Shown: positions 33,716 to 41,143 of the stretch, piece by piece
How positions within the stretch are numbered: position 1 is the stretch's first letter
Layout: each line of letters begins with the position of its first letter
NCBI RefSeq assembly: GCF_001488575.1
Contig: NZ_LN831302.1
Location: 2,108,001-2,172,000, forward strand
Reading direction: 5' to 3'
DNA length: 64,000 nucleotides
Source of the DNA: Halobacterium hubeiense
GTDB taxonomy: Archaea > Halobacteriota > Halobacteria > Halobacteriales > Halobacteriaceae
Notes under the pieces: generated by a model
The model's database searches: none
What the model saw: the letters and a program-made list of their open reading frames with translations, nothing else
Told to the model about the DNA's origin: nothing
Made by a program: the position numbers and the translations under genes

Positions 33716-33859
33716 ATGAGCGAGTCCATCGAGGCCCGACTGCTCGAGAAGCAGATCTGCATGCGGTGTAACGCCCGGAACCCCAAGCGCGCCTCCGAGT
33801 GCCGCAAGTGCGGGTACAAGAACCTGCGTCCGAAGGCCAAGGAGTCCCGCTCGACGTAA
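33716..33859 (+). CDS. rpl40e: 50S ribosomal protein L40e
   Basis: This 47-residue protein has a C4 zinc finger with C15, C18, C29 and C32 and the basic context [24 protein letters not shown]. It is the archaeal stand-alone form of the eukaryotic ubiquitin-L40 fusion. An A/T-rich segment (gaacgcttaaacg near 33680-33692) about 30 bases upstream is the likely TATA box. Confidence 0.95.
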   Translation: MSESIEARLLEKQICMRCNARNPKRASECRKCGYKNLRPKAKESRST

Positions 33860-33860
33860 C

Positions 33861-34400
33861 TCAGTTCTCGCCGTTCCACTCGTCTTCGAGCACCGAGTAG
33901 TAGCGCACGTCCCGGTACTCGCCGTCCACGAACACTTCGTCGCGGTGCGTGCCCTCCAGCTCGAAGCCGAGTTTCTCCCAGATGCGCGCGGAGGCGTCGT
34001 TGCCCTCGAAGACGCGCGCGACGACGCGATGGCGGCGGTGCTGGGCGAACGCGTACTCGGTGACGAGACGGCCGGCTTCGGTGCCGTAGCCGTTCCCCCA
34101 GAACTGTTCGCCGAGGAAAATGCCGACCTCGGCGCTGCCGTTGACGTCGTCGACGCCGTGGACGCCGACGCTGCCAATCGGCTGGTCGTCCACCGCGACG
34201 ACGAAGTTCACGTTCCCGTTGTCGTCGCTGGCGTGCTCCTCGTACCACTCTCGCTCCTGTTTCTCGGTCAGCGGCGTGCGCGCGGACAGCGACGGCCACA
34301 CTGCGGGGTCGTTGAGCGTCTCGCGGAGGAACTCCAGGTCGTCCTCGGCGACCGCACAGAGGTCCACCGCGTCGCCTTCGAGAAACGGTCTCCCGGGCAT
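33861..34400 (-). CDS. GNAT N-acetyltransferase (RimJ/RimL-like)
   Basis: This 179-residue GNAT-fold enzyme has acetyl-CoA binding motif A around EQFWGNGYGTEAGRLV and the preceding strand SAEVGIFLG. The N-terminal LEGDAVDLCAVAEDDLEFLRETLND is typical of RimJ/RimL-like proteins that acetylate protein N-termini or small amines. The substrate is unknown. It converges on rpl40e with one base between stops. The ATG at 34400 excludes an upstream low-similarity stretch. Confidence 0.88.
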   Translation of the reverse strand: MPGRPFLEGDAVDLCAVAEDDLEFLRETLNDPAVWPSLSARTPLTEKQEREWYEEHASDDNGNVNFVVAVDDQPIGSVGVHGVDDVNGSAEVGIFLGEQFWGNGYGTEAGRLVTEYAFAQHRRHRVVARVFEGNDASARIWEKLGFELEGTHRDEVFVDGEYRDVRYYSVLEDEWNGEN

Positions 34401-34469
34401 ACCCGGAGAAACGACTCCCGTCAGAAAAAGGGTTCCCGGGGTGTGACAGGCCATCGCACTCGCGGAGCG

Positions 34470-35078
34470 CTACTCGTCGTACTTGGGTTCGCGGCGTTCG
34501 GCGCGGTCGAGCGCGCGCTCGACCACGCTGCGGACGTCGCCGTGGAAGACCTCGCCGTGACCGGAGTACATGTGTTCGACAGAGTCGGGCAGGCGCTTGA
34601 GGAGTTCGCGGACGCTCCCGACAAGCCGTTCGCGGGACTGGCCGGCCATGTCGGTGCGGCCGAAGCTCCCGTCGTCGAACGCGCCGTCGTCGTGGACGAC
34701 GACGTCCCCGGAGAACAGCGCGGCGTCGGAGACCAGCGAGACGTGGTCGGGCGCGTGGCCGGGCGTGAACACGACCTCGAAGTCGTCGTCGCCGACGCGC
34801 ACGCGGTCGCCGTCGCCGAGTTCGTGCGTGCGGAGGCGGTGGTCGGCGAACGCGTATACCTCGGGGTCGAAGGCGTCCACCACGGCGTCCAGTTGCTCGA
34901 CGTGGTCGCCGTGCTGGTGCGTGAGGACGACGCGTTCGAGGTCGTCGACGTGGCGCCGAATCTCGTCGACGACGCCGTCGTACGCGCCGGCGTCCACGAG
35001 CGTCGGCTCGTCGCCGGGCGCGAGGTAGGCGTTGCACGTGAACGTCTCGGCGTCGCGGGTGACGTGGACTACGTCCAT
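34470..35078 (-). CDS. MBL-fold metallo-hydrolase
   Basis: This 202-residue protein is short for the family. It carries VVLTHQHGDHVEQL (two-metal motif), FTPGHAPDHVSLV and the C-terminal HMYSGHGEVFHGD. It is similar in class to the protein at 28058-28972 but is the minimal one-domain version, as in glyoxalase II-like thiolesterases. It is a single gene divergent from the DUF5786 gene. Confidence 0.85.
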   Translation of the reverse strand: MDVVHVTRDAETFTCNAYLAPGDEPTLVDAGAYDGVVDEIRRHVDDLERVVLTHQHGDHVEQLDAVVDAFDPEVYAFADHRLRTHELGDGDRVRVGDDDFEVVFTPGHAPDHVSLVSDAALFSGDVVVHDDGAFDDGSFGRTDMAGQSRERLVGSVRELLKRLPDSVEHMYSGHGEVFHGDVRSVVERALDRAERREPKYDE

Positions 35079-35181
35079 ACCAACGGGGACGCCCGCGGTC
35101 GTGGTAAAACGGCGGGGTTTTTTCACGCTCCGCGGTCAACTCAGCGGGGAATTTTTGGGGGAGGGAGTCGTACGCTCACAC

Positions 35182-35361
35182 ATGGGTTTCGGGAGCTACG
35201 ACGAATCCGAGCAGGAGAACCAGTCTCTCGACTCAGACGACATCGACGCCGACGACGGCATCGACACCGCCGAGTACGAGCACAGCGGCGACGTGAACTA
35301 CGAGATCGGCGCGTCGAACGACGAACTCCTCGACCGACTGAAGGACATCAAAGGCGAGTAG
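35182..35361 (+). CDS. DUF5786-like small acidic protein
   Basis: This 59-residue, extremely acidic protein starts MGFGSYDESEQENQ and ends with a helix NDELLDRLKDIKGE. I recognise it as a widespread haloarchaeal small protein (DUF5786). No metal or catalytic motif is visible. Its strong conservation among haloarchaea suggests a basic function, perhaps as a protein-protein adaptor. The next gene begins one base after its stop. Confidence 0.75.
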   Translation: MGFGSYDESEQENQSLDSDDIDADDGIDTAEYEHSGDVNYEIGASNDELLDRLKDIKGE

Positions 35362-35362
35362 C

Positions 35363-35929
35363 GTGGTGAAGGCCGGGACGCGGGCACTCGGTGTCGCGGA
35401 GTCATACCGGGGCGAGGAGTCCACGGTCGCCGGCGCGGTCGTGCGGGCGTCCCGAGTGGTAGACGGCTTTTCGTTTACTTCGTGCACGGTCGGCGGCCTC
35501 GACAGCACCGCGGCCGTCGTCGAGTGCTACCGCCAGTTGGACCGCGAGGACGTCCAGTACGTGTTCGTGTCGGGCATCGCGCCCGCGTGGTTCAACGTCG
35601 TGGACCTCCACGCCGTCCACGACGCCGTCTCGCGGCCCGTGCTCTCCGTCTCCTTCGAGGAGAGCGAGGGACTGGACGCCGCCATCGAACGGGAGTTCTC
35701 CGGCGACGAACGCGACCGGCGCCTCGACGTCTACGAGCGCCAGCCCGACCGGGAGCCCGTGACCGTGAACGACGAACGCGTGTTCGTGCGCGCGGTCGGC
35801 TGCGAGAACCCCGCGGAAGTCGTTCGCGCGTTCACGCCCGAAGGCGGCCGGCCGGAGCCGTTGCGGGTCGCGCGGCTGGCGGCGCGTGCGGCCGACCGAC
35901 GGGAGGCCGCAGGCGACTCGGGTCTGTAA
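35363..35929 (+). CDS. DUF99 family protein (endonuclease V-like fold)
   Basis: This 188-residue archaeal protein has the DUF99 layout: RALGVAESYRGEESTVAGAVVRASRVVDGFSF at the N-terminus, then DSTAAVVECYRQL, VFVSGIAPAWFNVVDLHAVHDAVSRPVLSVS, and a C-terminal basic helix. The fold is related to endonuclease V/RNase H-like proteins, but the function is not established. It begins one base after the DUF5786 gene and lies 32 bases before the uracil-DNA glycosylase gene, so the three may form a unit with a DNA-repair flavour. Confidence 0.85.
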   Translation: MVKAGTRALGVAESYRGEESTVAGAVVRASRVVDGFSFTSCTVGGLDSTAAVVECYRQLDREDVQYVFVSGIAPAWFNVVDLHAVHDAVSRPVLSVSFEESEGLDAAIEREFSGDERDRRLDVYERQPDREPVTVNDERVFVRAVGCENPAEVVRAFTPEGGRPEPLRVARLAARAADRREAAGDSGL

Positions 35930-35961
35930 CGCTTAACCCGGCAGCCGTGGTCGGCACACGC

Positions 35962-36558
35962 ATGAGCGACATCGACGGCATGGAGGGCGTGGAGGTCACG
36001 GAGTGCACGCGCTGTGCGGACCTCGTCGAGTCCCGGAGCCGAATCGTCAACGGGGACGGCCCCGAGGACGCCGACGTGCTGTTCGTCGGGGAGGCGCCCG
36101 GGGCGTCCGAGGACGAGGAGGGCGTGCCGTTCGTCGGGCGCAGCGGCGACGTGCTCGACGACGAACTCCGGGACGCGGGGCTGCCGCGCGCGGACGTCCG
36201 CATCACGAACTGCGTGCGCTGTCGCCCGCCGGAGAACCGCGACCCCAGCCGAGAGGAGCTGGCGAACTGCCGGCCGTACCTTGAACGCGAAATCGAGCTC
36301 GTTGACCCCGACGTAATCGTCACGCTCGGGAAGGTCCCCGGCGAACACCTGCTCGAACGGGACATCGCGGTGACGAGCGAAGCGGGGAACGTCGAGCGCG
36401 TCGAACTCGGCGGGGAGCCGCGGGAAGTCCTCCTCTGCCTGCATCCGGCGGCGACGCTGTACGACGCGAGCCAGCGCGAGACGTTCACGGAGACGATAGA
36501 GAAGGCGGCGACGATAGCCGGCGAGAGCAGCGGGCAGTCCCAGCTCGGCGACTACTGA
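35962..36558 (+). CDS. Uracil-DNA glycosylase, family 4 (Fe-S type)
   Basis: This 198-residue enzyme removes uracil from DNA. It has the family-4 pattern: C15 and C18 at the N-terminus for the 4Fe-4S cluster, motif 1 GEAPGASEDEEG with VPFVGRSG, TNCVRCRPPENRDP with further cysteines, and motif 2 LHPAATLYD. High G+C genomes suffer frequent cytosine deamination, making this enzyme useful. It converges on phnE with a one-base gap. Confidence 0.93.
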   Translation: MSDIDGMEGVEVTECTRCADLVESRSRIVNGDGPEDADVLFVGEAPGASEDEEGVPFVGRSGDVLDDELRDAGLPRADVRITNCVRCRPPENRDPSREELANCRPYLEREIELVDPDVIVTLGKVPGEHLLERDIAVTSEAGNVERVELGGEPREVLLCLHPAATLYDASQRETFTETIEKAATIAGESSGQSQLGDY

Positions 36559-36559
36559 G

Positions 36560-37573
36560 TCACTGCCAGAGCGTGCGGACCATCCGCTGGGGGAACTCCA
36601 CGATAAGCGCGATGAGCCCCTGGGACTCCTCGGTGCCGCGGATGTACGAGCGGACGCGCTGGCTGACGACTTCCACGGAGATGACGAGCACGAAGATGAC
36701 CAGAATCGTCGCCATCATGTTCGTGTACTTGAACAGCCCGCGCTGGGTCGTGAGCACGTACCCGAGGCCGCCGCCGCCGATGAGGCCCATGGTGACGGCG
36801 ATGCGCGTGTTGATTTCGAGGATGTACATCGTCCACGCGATGAACGGCGAGAACACCTGACTCAGCATCCCGAAGACGACGCGCTGGGGGCCGCTGGCGC
36901 CGGTCGAGCCGATGGCCTCGATGGGGCCGTCCTCGACCTCTTCGAGGGCGTCCGTGAACAGGCGGCCGAGGTTCCCCATCGTGTCGGTGCCGATGGCGAG
37001 CGTCGCCGTGAACGGCGTGACGCCGCCCAGCGGGATGTAGATGAGCGCCCAGACGAGCGCGGGAATCGCGCGGATGACGCTCATCGTCCCGCGGAAGATG
37101 AAGTTGAACGGGTACGGCGTGACGCGCTCGGAGCCCAGCACGCCCAACAGGAGCGCACCCGGCAGGCCGAGCACGGTGCCCGCGAACCCCATCGCGAGCG
37201 TGACGAACATCTGTCCGGGGATGAACGTCCAGTTCCAGAATGCGACGCCGGCGCCGTTGGTCTCCAGTTGGAAGAGGAGGTTGTTCGCCTGGATGAACGA
37301 CCAGTACGCGCCCGTGTCGACGAACGGGAGGCCGAACAGTTCGCCCGGCGGGAAGAACTGTCCGAGCGCGTCGCGGAAGTCCGGCCAGTAGCGCATGATT
37401 TCCGCGATAGAGAACCCGACCTGTCCGAGCGCCAGCGAGAACAGCCACCCGAACACGACCAGCGCGAACACCGAGAACACCTGCCGCGCGCGCTTGTTGA
37501 TGCGGAGCCGCGTGAACTGCTCCTGTACCGACTCCGAAACCGTCGATGCCGCGTCTTCCGTGTCCGTGCTCAT
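36560..37573 (-). CDS. phnE: Phosphonate ABC transporter permease PhnE
   Basis: This 337-residue permease has about six membrane helices. The EAA-type coupling loop reads EAIGSTGASGPQRVVFGMLSQVF, matching phosphonate/phosphite-type permeases. An N-terminal cytosolic helix and a periplasmic loop carrying tryptophans precede the core, making it slightly longer than bacterial PhnE. The start overlaps the phnC stop by four bases. With PhnC and PhnD it would import phosphonates or possibly phosphate-like oxyanions. Confidence 0.92.
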   Translation of the reverse strand: MSTDTEDAASTVSESVQEQFTRLRINKRARQVFSVFALVVFGWLFSLALGQVGFSIAEIMRYWPDFRDALGQFFPPGELFGLPFVDTGAYWSFIQANNLLFQLETNGAGVAFWNWTFIPGQMFVTLAMGFAGTVLGLPGALLLGVLGSERVTPYPFNFIFRGTMSVIRAIPALVWALIYIPLGGVTPFTATLAIGTDTMGNLGRLFTDALEEVEDGPIEAIGSTGASGPQRVVFGMLSQVFSPFIAWTMYILEINTRIAVTMGLIGGGGLGYVLTTQRGLFKYTNMMATILVIFVLVISVEVVSQRVRSYIRGTEESQGLIALIVEFPQRMVRTLWQ

Positions 37574-38313
37574 GCTTCCGCCTCCGTTCGAATCGCTTCG
37601 GTCTCGATGGTGCCGTAGATTTCGTCGATGACGTCGACCGTGAGGTCGTCGCGATAGCCGTCGAAAATGACCTCGCCGTCCTTCATGCCGAGGAACCGCT
37701 CCCCGAACTCGCGGGCGATGTTCACCTGGTGGAGGCTCGCGAGCGTCGACAGGCCGCGCTCGTCGGCGGCTTGCCGGATGTACGCCATCACTTGCTCGGC
37801 GGACGCCGGGTCGAGGCTCGCGACCGGCTCGTCGGCGAGCAGGAGGTTCGGTTGCTGGACGAGCGCGCGAGCGATGCCGACGCGCTGCTGCTGGCCGCCG
37901 CTCATCTGCCCGACTGACTGCCCGGACTCGTCGAGCAAGCCGACCGTTTCGAGGGCACGCAGCGCCTCGTACTTGTCCTCCTCGGTGTACCGACCGAGGA
38001 GGCTGTTGAAGAACGAAGTGCGACCGAGTGCACCCGTCAGGGCGTTGTTGTACGCGCTCATCTCCTCGATGAGGTAGTGTTGCTGGAATACCATCGCGAC
38101 GTCGTCCCGCGGCCCCTCGACGGGGTCGCCGTTGATGGTAATCGAGCCGGACGTCGGCTCGGTGAGACCGTTGAGACAGCGCAGGAGCGTCGACTTCCCC
38201 GCGCCGGACTCGCCGAGCACGACGACGAACTCACCGTCGGGGATGGTGAACGAGACGTCGTCGACAGCCTGAATTTCGCCGTACGATTTGCTCAGATTTG
38301 AGACTTCGATCAT
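37570..38313 (-). CDS. phnC: Phosphonate ABC transporter ATP-binding protein PhnC
   Basis: This 247-residue ATPase has Walker A GESGAGKST (about 34-42), Q-loop region VFQQHYLIEEMSAYNNALTGALG, signature MSGGQQQRVGIARAL and Walker B LLLADEPVASLD. The Q-loop sequence is characteristic of PhnC. The gene lies between phnD and phnE in the order phnD-phnC-phnE on the minus strand. Confidence 0.95.
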   Translation of the reverse strand: MIEVSNLSKSYGEIQAVDDVSFTIPDGEFVVVLGESGAGKSTLLRCLNGLTEPTSGSITINGDPVEGPRDDVAMVFQQHYLIEEMSAYNNALTGALGRTSFFNSLLGRYTEEDKYEALRALETVGLLDESGQSVGQMSGGQQQRVGIARALVQQPNLLLADEPVASLDPASAEQVMAYIRQAADERGLSTLASLHQVNIAREFGERFLGMKDGEVIFDGYRDDLTVDVIDEIYGTIETEAIRTEAEA

Positions 38314-38378
38314 TGCTTGTGCGGCCGCCTAACCCGACTGGCGGGCTTGTAGGGGGTCATCACGGGCGACAAATAGAT

Positions 38379-38388
38379 TAATCGATTA
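38379..38388. promoter_or_regulatory. Palindrome TAATCGATTA between phnD and phnC
   Basis: A perfect 10-base palindrome in an A/T-rich pocket (aaatagattaatcgattagg) lies in the 87-base phnD-phnC spacer. It could be a regulator site, a weak internal promoter, or part of an RNA-processing site that sets the ratio of binding protein to transporter. Confidence 0.35.
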
Positions 38389-38400
38389 GGTGCGTCGGCG

Positions 38401-39426
38401 TTACGCGTTCCCGAGTTCGACGCCGAGCTCGTCGAAGGCGTCGCGGACCGGCTGGTAGTCCTCAACGGTGCCCTCGCTGAGCCCGGTGAACCAGAGCTGC
38501 TGGTCGTCGCCGAGGTCCTCGTTGATGAGGTCCTCCTCGGTGGCGGCCAGCAGGGCGTCGGTCACGTCGGACCTGACCGTCGAGTCCAGCGCCGAGCGGA
38601 TGAGAATGGGCGCGCGCGGAATCGGGTTCGAGCACGAGAGCAGTTCCAGTTCCGGGGACTCCGTGCCGAGGTCGCCGTCGTTCTCGGCGGACATGTCGAG
38701 GAACTCCTGGGGGAACTGGTCCTTGGGGACGTTGGGCGCCGTGGAGAACGCGCCGGTGCCCGCAGCCACGACCGGGTCGCGGTTGATGAGCGTCTCGCGG
38801 GCCTGTGAGTGGTCCGACCACTGGCCCTCGAAGTCGTTGGGCGTGCCGTTGGGCGCGCCGCCGGTGTCGAGACCGGCCTGCTTGAGCATGTACAGCGGGA
38901 AGATGGAGCCGCTCGTGGAGAGGCGGTCTGCGAACGCGACCGTCTCGCCTTCGAGGTCCGCGAGCTCGTCGATGCCGCTGTCCGGCAGCGTCGTGATGAG
39001 CGAGAAGTACTTCGCGGCGCCGTACGCGATGCGGATGCCGGCGACCTCCGCGACGTCGTTGTCCGCGCTCTGAATCGCGATTGCCGGTGCGGCGTCCGCG
39101 ATGTCCGTCTGCCCGGACTCCAGCGAGGAGTACACCGCGGCGTAGTCCGCCGCGACGCTGGAGGAGATGGAGACGTCCGCCTCGGACTCGAGGTAGTCGA
39201 ACATCGGCTGGTACTGCTGTTTGACGTCGACGTCGGACTCGGCCGGCGTGAGCGTGAACGTCAGCTCCGTCGGGCCGCTGCTCGTCGTGCCCGTCGTCGT
39301 CCCGCCACTTTCGGACGTGCCGTCACCGCCGTCGCCGTCGCCGCCGCCCGTACAGCCCGCGAGTCCGGTGAGTCCAGCGATACCTGTCGCGCCTGCGATT
39401 TTGAGGAATTTGCGTCGTCCCGCCAT
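38401..39426 (-). CDS. phnD: Phosphonate ABC transporter substrate-binding lipoprotein PhnD
   Basis: This 341-residue protein has a Tat-type signal (GRRKFLK), lipobox LAGC, a Gly/Ser/Thr-rich tether, and a type-II periplasmic-binding fold with family blocks LTFTLTPAESDVDVKQQYQPMFDYLE and LEGETVAFADRLSTSGSIFPLYML. It would capture the ligand outside and deliver it to PhnE. The ATG at 39426 starts the signal; the open frame upstream has no signal character. It is the first gene of phnDCE. Confidence 0.93.
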   Translation of the reverse strand: MAGRRKFLKIAGATGIAGLTGLAGCTGGGDGDGGDGTSESGGTTTGTTSSGPTELTFTLTPAESDVDVKQQYQPMFDYLESEADVSISSSVAADYAAVYSSLESGQTDIADAAPAIAIQSADNDVAEVAGIRIAYGAAKYFSLITTLPDSGIDELADLEGETVAFADRLSTSGSIFPLYMLKQAGLDTGGAPNGTPNDFEGQWSDHSQARETLINRDPVVAAGTGAFSTAPNVPKDQFPQEFLDMSAENDGDLGTESPELELLSCSNPIPRAPILIRSALDSTVRSDVTDALLAATEEDLINEDLGDDQQLWFTGLSEGTVEDYQPVRDAFDELGVELGNA

Positions 39427-39475
39427 GGGGAATTCGTTTGTGAATACGAGAGGTGGTTGAAAAGGTTTGTCCTTC

Positions 39476-39501
39476 AACTATATCCAGTGATACCCATCAC
39501 T
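39476..39501. promoter_or_regulatory. Divergent TATA and palindromic operator between phnD and hisH
   Basis: An A/T block (aactatatcc on plus, ggatatagtt on minus; 39477-39486) can serve as TATA box in both directions. The palindrome AGTGAT-ACCC-ATCACT (39486-39501, perfect 6-base arms) sits directly beside it. For phnD it lies just upstream of the TATA box; for hisH it lies between TATA box and start site. It is a candidate operator for a dimeric repressor. Confidence 0.55.
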
Positions 39502-39556
39502 ATGTACCAAACAGCGGAGGGAAACCCACTTGCAACTGGGGGGCGAAGCCACGAAC

Positions 39557-40213
39557 ATGAGCATCTCGTCGACCGACCAGACGACCGCTTCGGTCGTCGT
39601 CGTGGACTACGGGCTGGGGAACCTCAGGAGTGTCACGCGCGGGCTCGAACGCGCGAACGCGGACGTGACAATCTCCGACGACTCGGGCGCGCTCGACGAC
39701 GCGGACGGCATCGTGTTGCCGGGCGTCGGCGCGTTCGGCGACGGCATGGAGAACGCGGGGCCGTTCCGGGACGCGCTCGTCGACGCCGCCGAGGCCGGCC
39801 GCCCGCTGTTCGGCATCTGTCTGGGGATGCAGATGCTGCTCACGGAGAGCGAGGAGGCCGAGCGCGAGGGACAGGGCGACGTGCGCGGTCTGGACCTGAT
39901 TCCGGGTCGGAACCGTCGATTCACGGGCGACGTGAAGGTCCCGCACATGGGCTGGAACGAACTCGACGTGACCCGCGACCACCCCCTCGTCGAAGGCGTG
40001 GACGGCGAGCACGCGTACTTCGTCCACTCCTACTACGCCGAACCGAACAGCGACGACCACGTCGTCGCCGAGACCGACTACGGCGAGGCGTTCCCCTCCA
40101 TCGTCGCCAACGACGAGGGCAACGTCTTCGGCACCCAGTTCCACCCCGAGAAGTCCGGGGAGACCGGCCTGCGGATTCTCCGGAACTTCGTGGACATCTG
40201 CGCCGAACAGTAG
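39557..40213 (+). CDS. hisH: Imidazole glycerol phosphate synthase subunit HisH
   Basis: This 218-residue class-I glutamine amidotransferase supplies ammonia to HisF in histidine synthesis. The nucleophile elbow is GICLGMQML, and the catalytic His-Glu pair lies in FHPEKSGETG near the C-terminus. VVDYGLGNLRSVTRGLE near the N-terminus is the HisH-specific start. The ATG at 39557 is preferred to an ATG nine codons upstream. No other his gene is adjacent. Confidence 0.95.
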   Translation: MSISSTDQTTASVVVVDYGLGNLRSVTRGLERANADVTISDDSGALDDADGIVLPGVGAFGDGMENAGPFRDALVDAAEAGRPLFGICLGMQMLLTESEEAEREGQGDVRGLDLIPGRNRRFTGDVKVPHMGWNELDVTRDHPLVEGVDGEHAYFVHSYYAEPNSDDHVVAETDYGEAFPSIVANDEGNVFGTQFHPEKSGETGLRILRNFVDICAEQ

Positions 40214-40436
40214 GGAACGGTTCCCACACCCGAGCAACGCTTTCCGCCCGCTTCATCGACAGTTAGCATCCGCGAGCGAGCGGCTTGCAAAGCCCGAGCG
40301 AAGCGGTTCACTCCACGAGCGAACGGAGTGAGCGAGTGGAGGCCGACGACTGAGGAGAGCGAGCGAACCGAAGGAGGAGTGCTTTTGGCGTAGCTTTTGC
40401 CGAGCGCGCCAGAGGCGCGCGCAGCGTAAAAGGTCG
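40214..40436. repeat. Palindrome-rich convergent intergenic region with A/T-punctuated repeat
   Basis: No gene is visible in these 223 bases. They contain a 33-base repeat at 40374-40406 that matches 54943-54975 (opposite strand) with one mismatch, a palindrome with GCGCGCC arms and AGA loop at 40404-40420, and several gagcgaacggagtgag-type segments. The region lies between two convergent genes and may hold both terminators. Confidence 0.7.
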
Positions 40437-40883
40437 CTACAGGAAATCTCTAACCTCGCTGTAGTACATGTCGTGGTGGTCGACTTCGCCGACGCGTTCG
40501 GCGACGTCGACGGCGATGGCGTGCCAGCAGGATTCGTCGGGGTCGAGGTTGTACTGGCTGTCTTGGCAGTTGCAGTTGCCGTCTTCGACGATGTACTCGT
40601 CTTCGTGGCCGACGACGACGGTGAAGTCGTTGTACTGTTTGACGCGGCCTTCGCTGGCGGCTTCGACGGCGCGCTGGCCGCGGTCGCCGTGTTCGGCGAG
40701 AATGCCTTCTACGATTGGGCCGGTGAGTTCGCCGGCGTCGGCGAGTGCGGCCCGCCAGTCGTCGACCTCGGACACGACCCGCTGTTGGGCGGCGCGTGGT
40801 TTAGCAGGTTCGGTCGCGCGTCCGTGGTACGTATTGACGTGACAAACCAATTCCTTAATCATTGTTAATGCCATTCGAGCCAT
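40437..40883 (-). CDS. SWIM zinc-finger protein
   Basis: This 148-residue protein carries one SWIM motif near the C-terminus: C-N-C in NCNCQDSQYN, then C-W-H in ESCWHAIA (CxCxnCxH). SWIM domains bind DNA or proteins and occur in helicases, transposases and recombination regulators. Here the domain is almost alone, preceded by about 90 residues containing WRAALADAGELTGPIVEG and the beta strand DFTVVVGHEDEYIVEDG. The N-terminus could start at any of several ATGs in the first eight codons. A TATA-like ataaagttaa lies about 25 bases before the first ATG. Confidence 0.75.
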   Translation of the reverse strand: MARMALTMIKELVCHVNTYHGRATEPAKPRAAQQRVVSEVDDWRAALADAGELTGPIVEGILAEHGDRGQRAVEAASEGRVKQYNDFTVVVGHEDEYIVEDGNCNCQDSQYNLDPDESCWHAIAVDVAERVGEVDHHDMYYSEVRDFL

Positions 40884-40902
40884 ATTACATTATTATTCAT
40901 TA

Positions 40903-40912
40903 ACTTTATGCG
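40903..40912 (-). promoter_or_regulatory. TATA box of the SWIM-protein gene
   Basis: On the minus strand ataaagttaa is centred about 25 bases before the ATG at 40883, inside a 45-base A/T-rich island unusual for this genome. The spacing suggests a leaderless transcript. Confidence 0.5.
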
Positions 40913-41011
40913 GCTGGTCGCCCCGTCACCAGTTGCGATGCCCGCAGTACGCCACCGCACGACCGCTCGCACCGACTATCGACCGCCACAGCGACCCACA
41001 GAGACCCCACC

Positions 41012-41143
41012 ATGCCCACCTACACCGACATAGACAACACCGGCGCGCCGGTCGTCCCGGACCTCCGGGGCGACGCCGACGAGGAAGAATCGCTCGCTGA
41101 GACCGTCTGGAGCCACCGACACACGGAGCCAACTGATGAGTGA
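41012..41143 (+). CDS. Small acidic ORF overlapping the aceA start
   Basis: This 43-codon frame encodes an acidic peptide ([16 protein letters not shown] in the middle), a composition typical of haloarchaeal proteins. It runs into the aceA ATG with an 8-base overlap (stop 41141-41143, aceA start 41136), as in coupled genes. No motif is recognised. It might be a small protein or leader peptide tied to the glyoxylate operon. Start choice is uncertain because a second short ORF in another frame begins at 40938. Confidence 0.45.
   Translation: MPTYTDIDNTGAPVVPDLRGDADEEESLAETVWSHRHTEPTDE

Noticed and set aside
36560-39426. A phosphonate-degradation (C-P lyase) locus
   Set aside because: Only the importer genes phnD, phnC and phnE are present; no phnG-M genes are nearby. 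The PhnP-like MBL gene is 20 kb away and not linked.
40262-40440. CRISPR-like repeats from recurring gagcgaacggagtgag-type motifs
   Set aside because: Unit length and spacing are irregular, repeats are palindromic and degenerate, there are no uniform spacers, and no cas genes are present.
40938-41033. Second short ORF overlapping the small ORF before aceA
   Set aside because: The product is Pro/Arg/Thr-rich and not acidic, unlike haloarchaeal proteins, and it has no coupling to a downstream gene.
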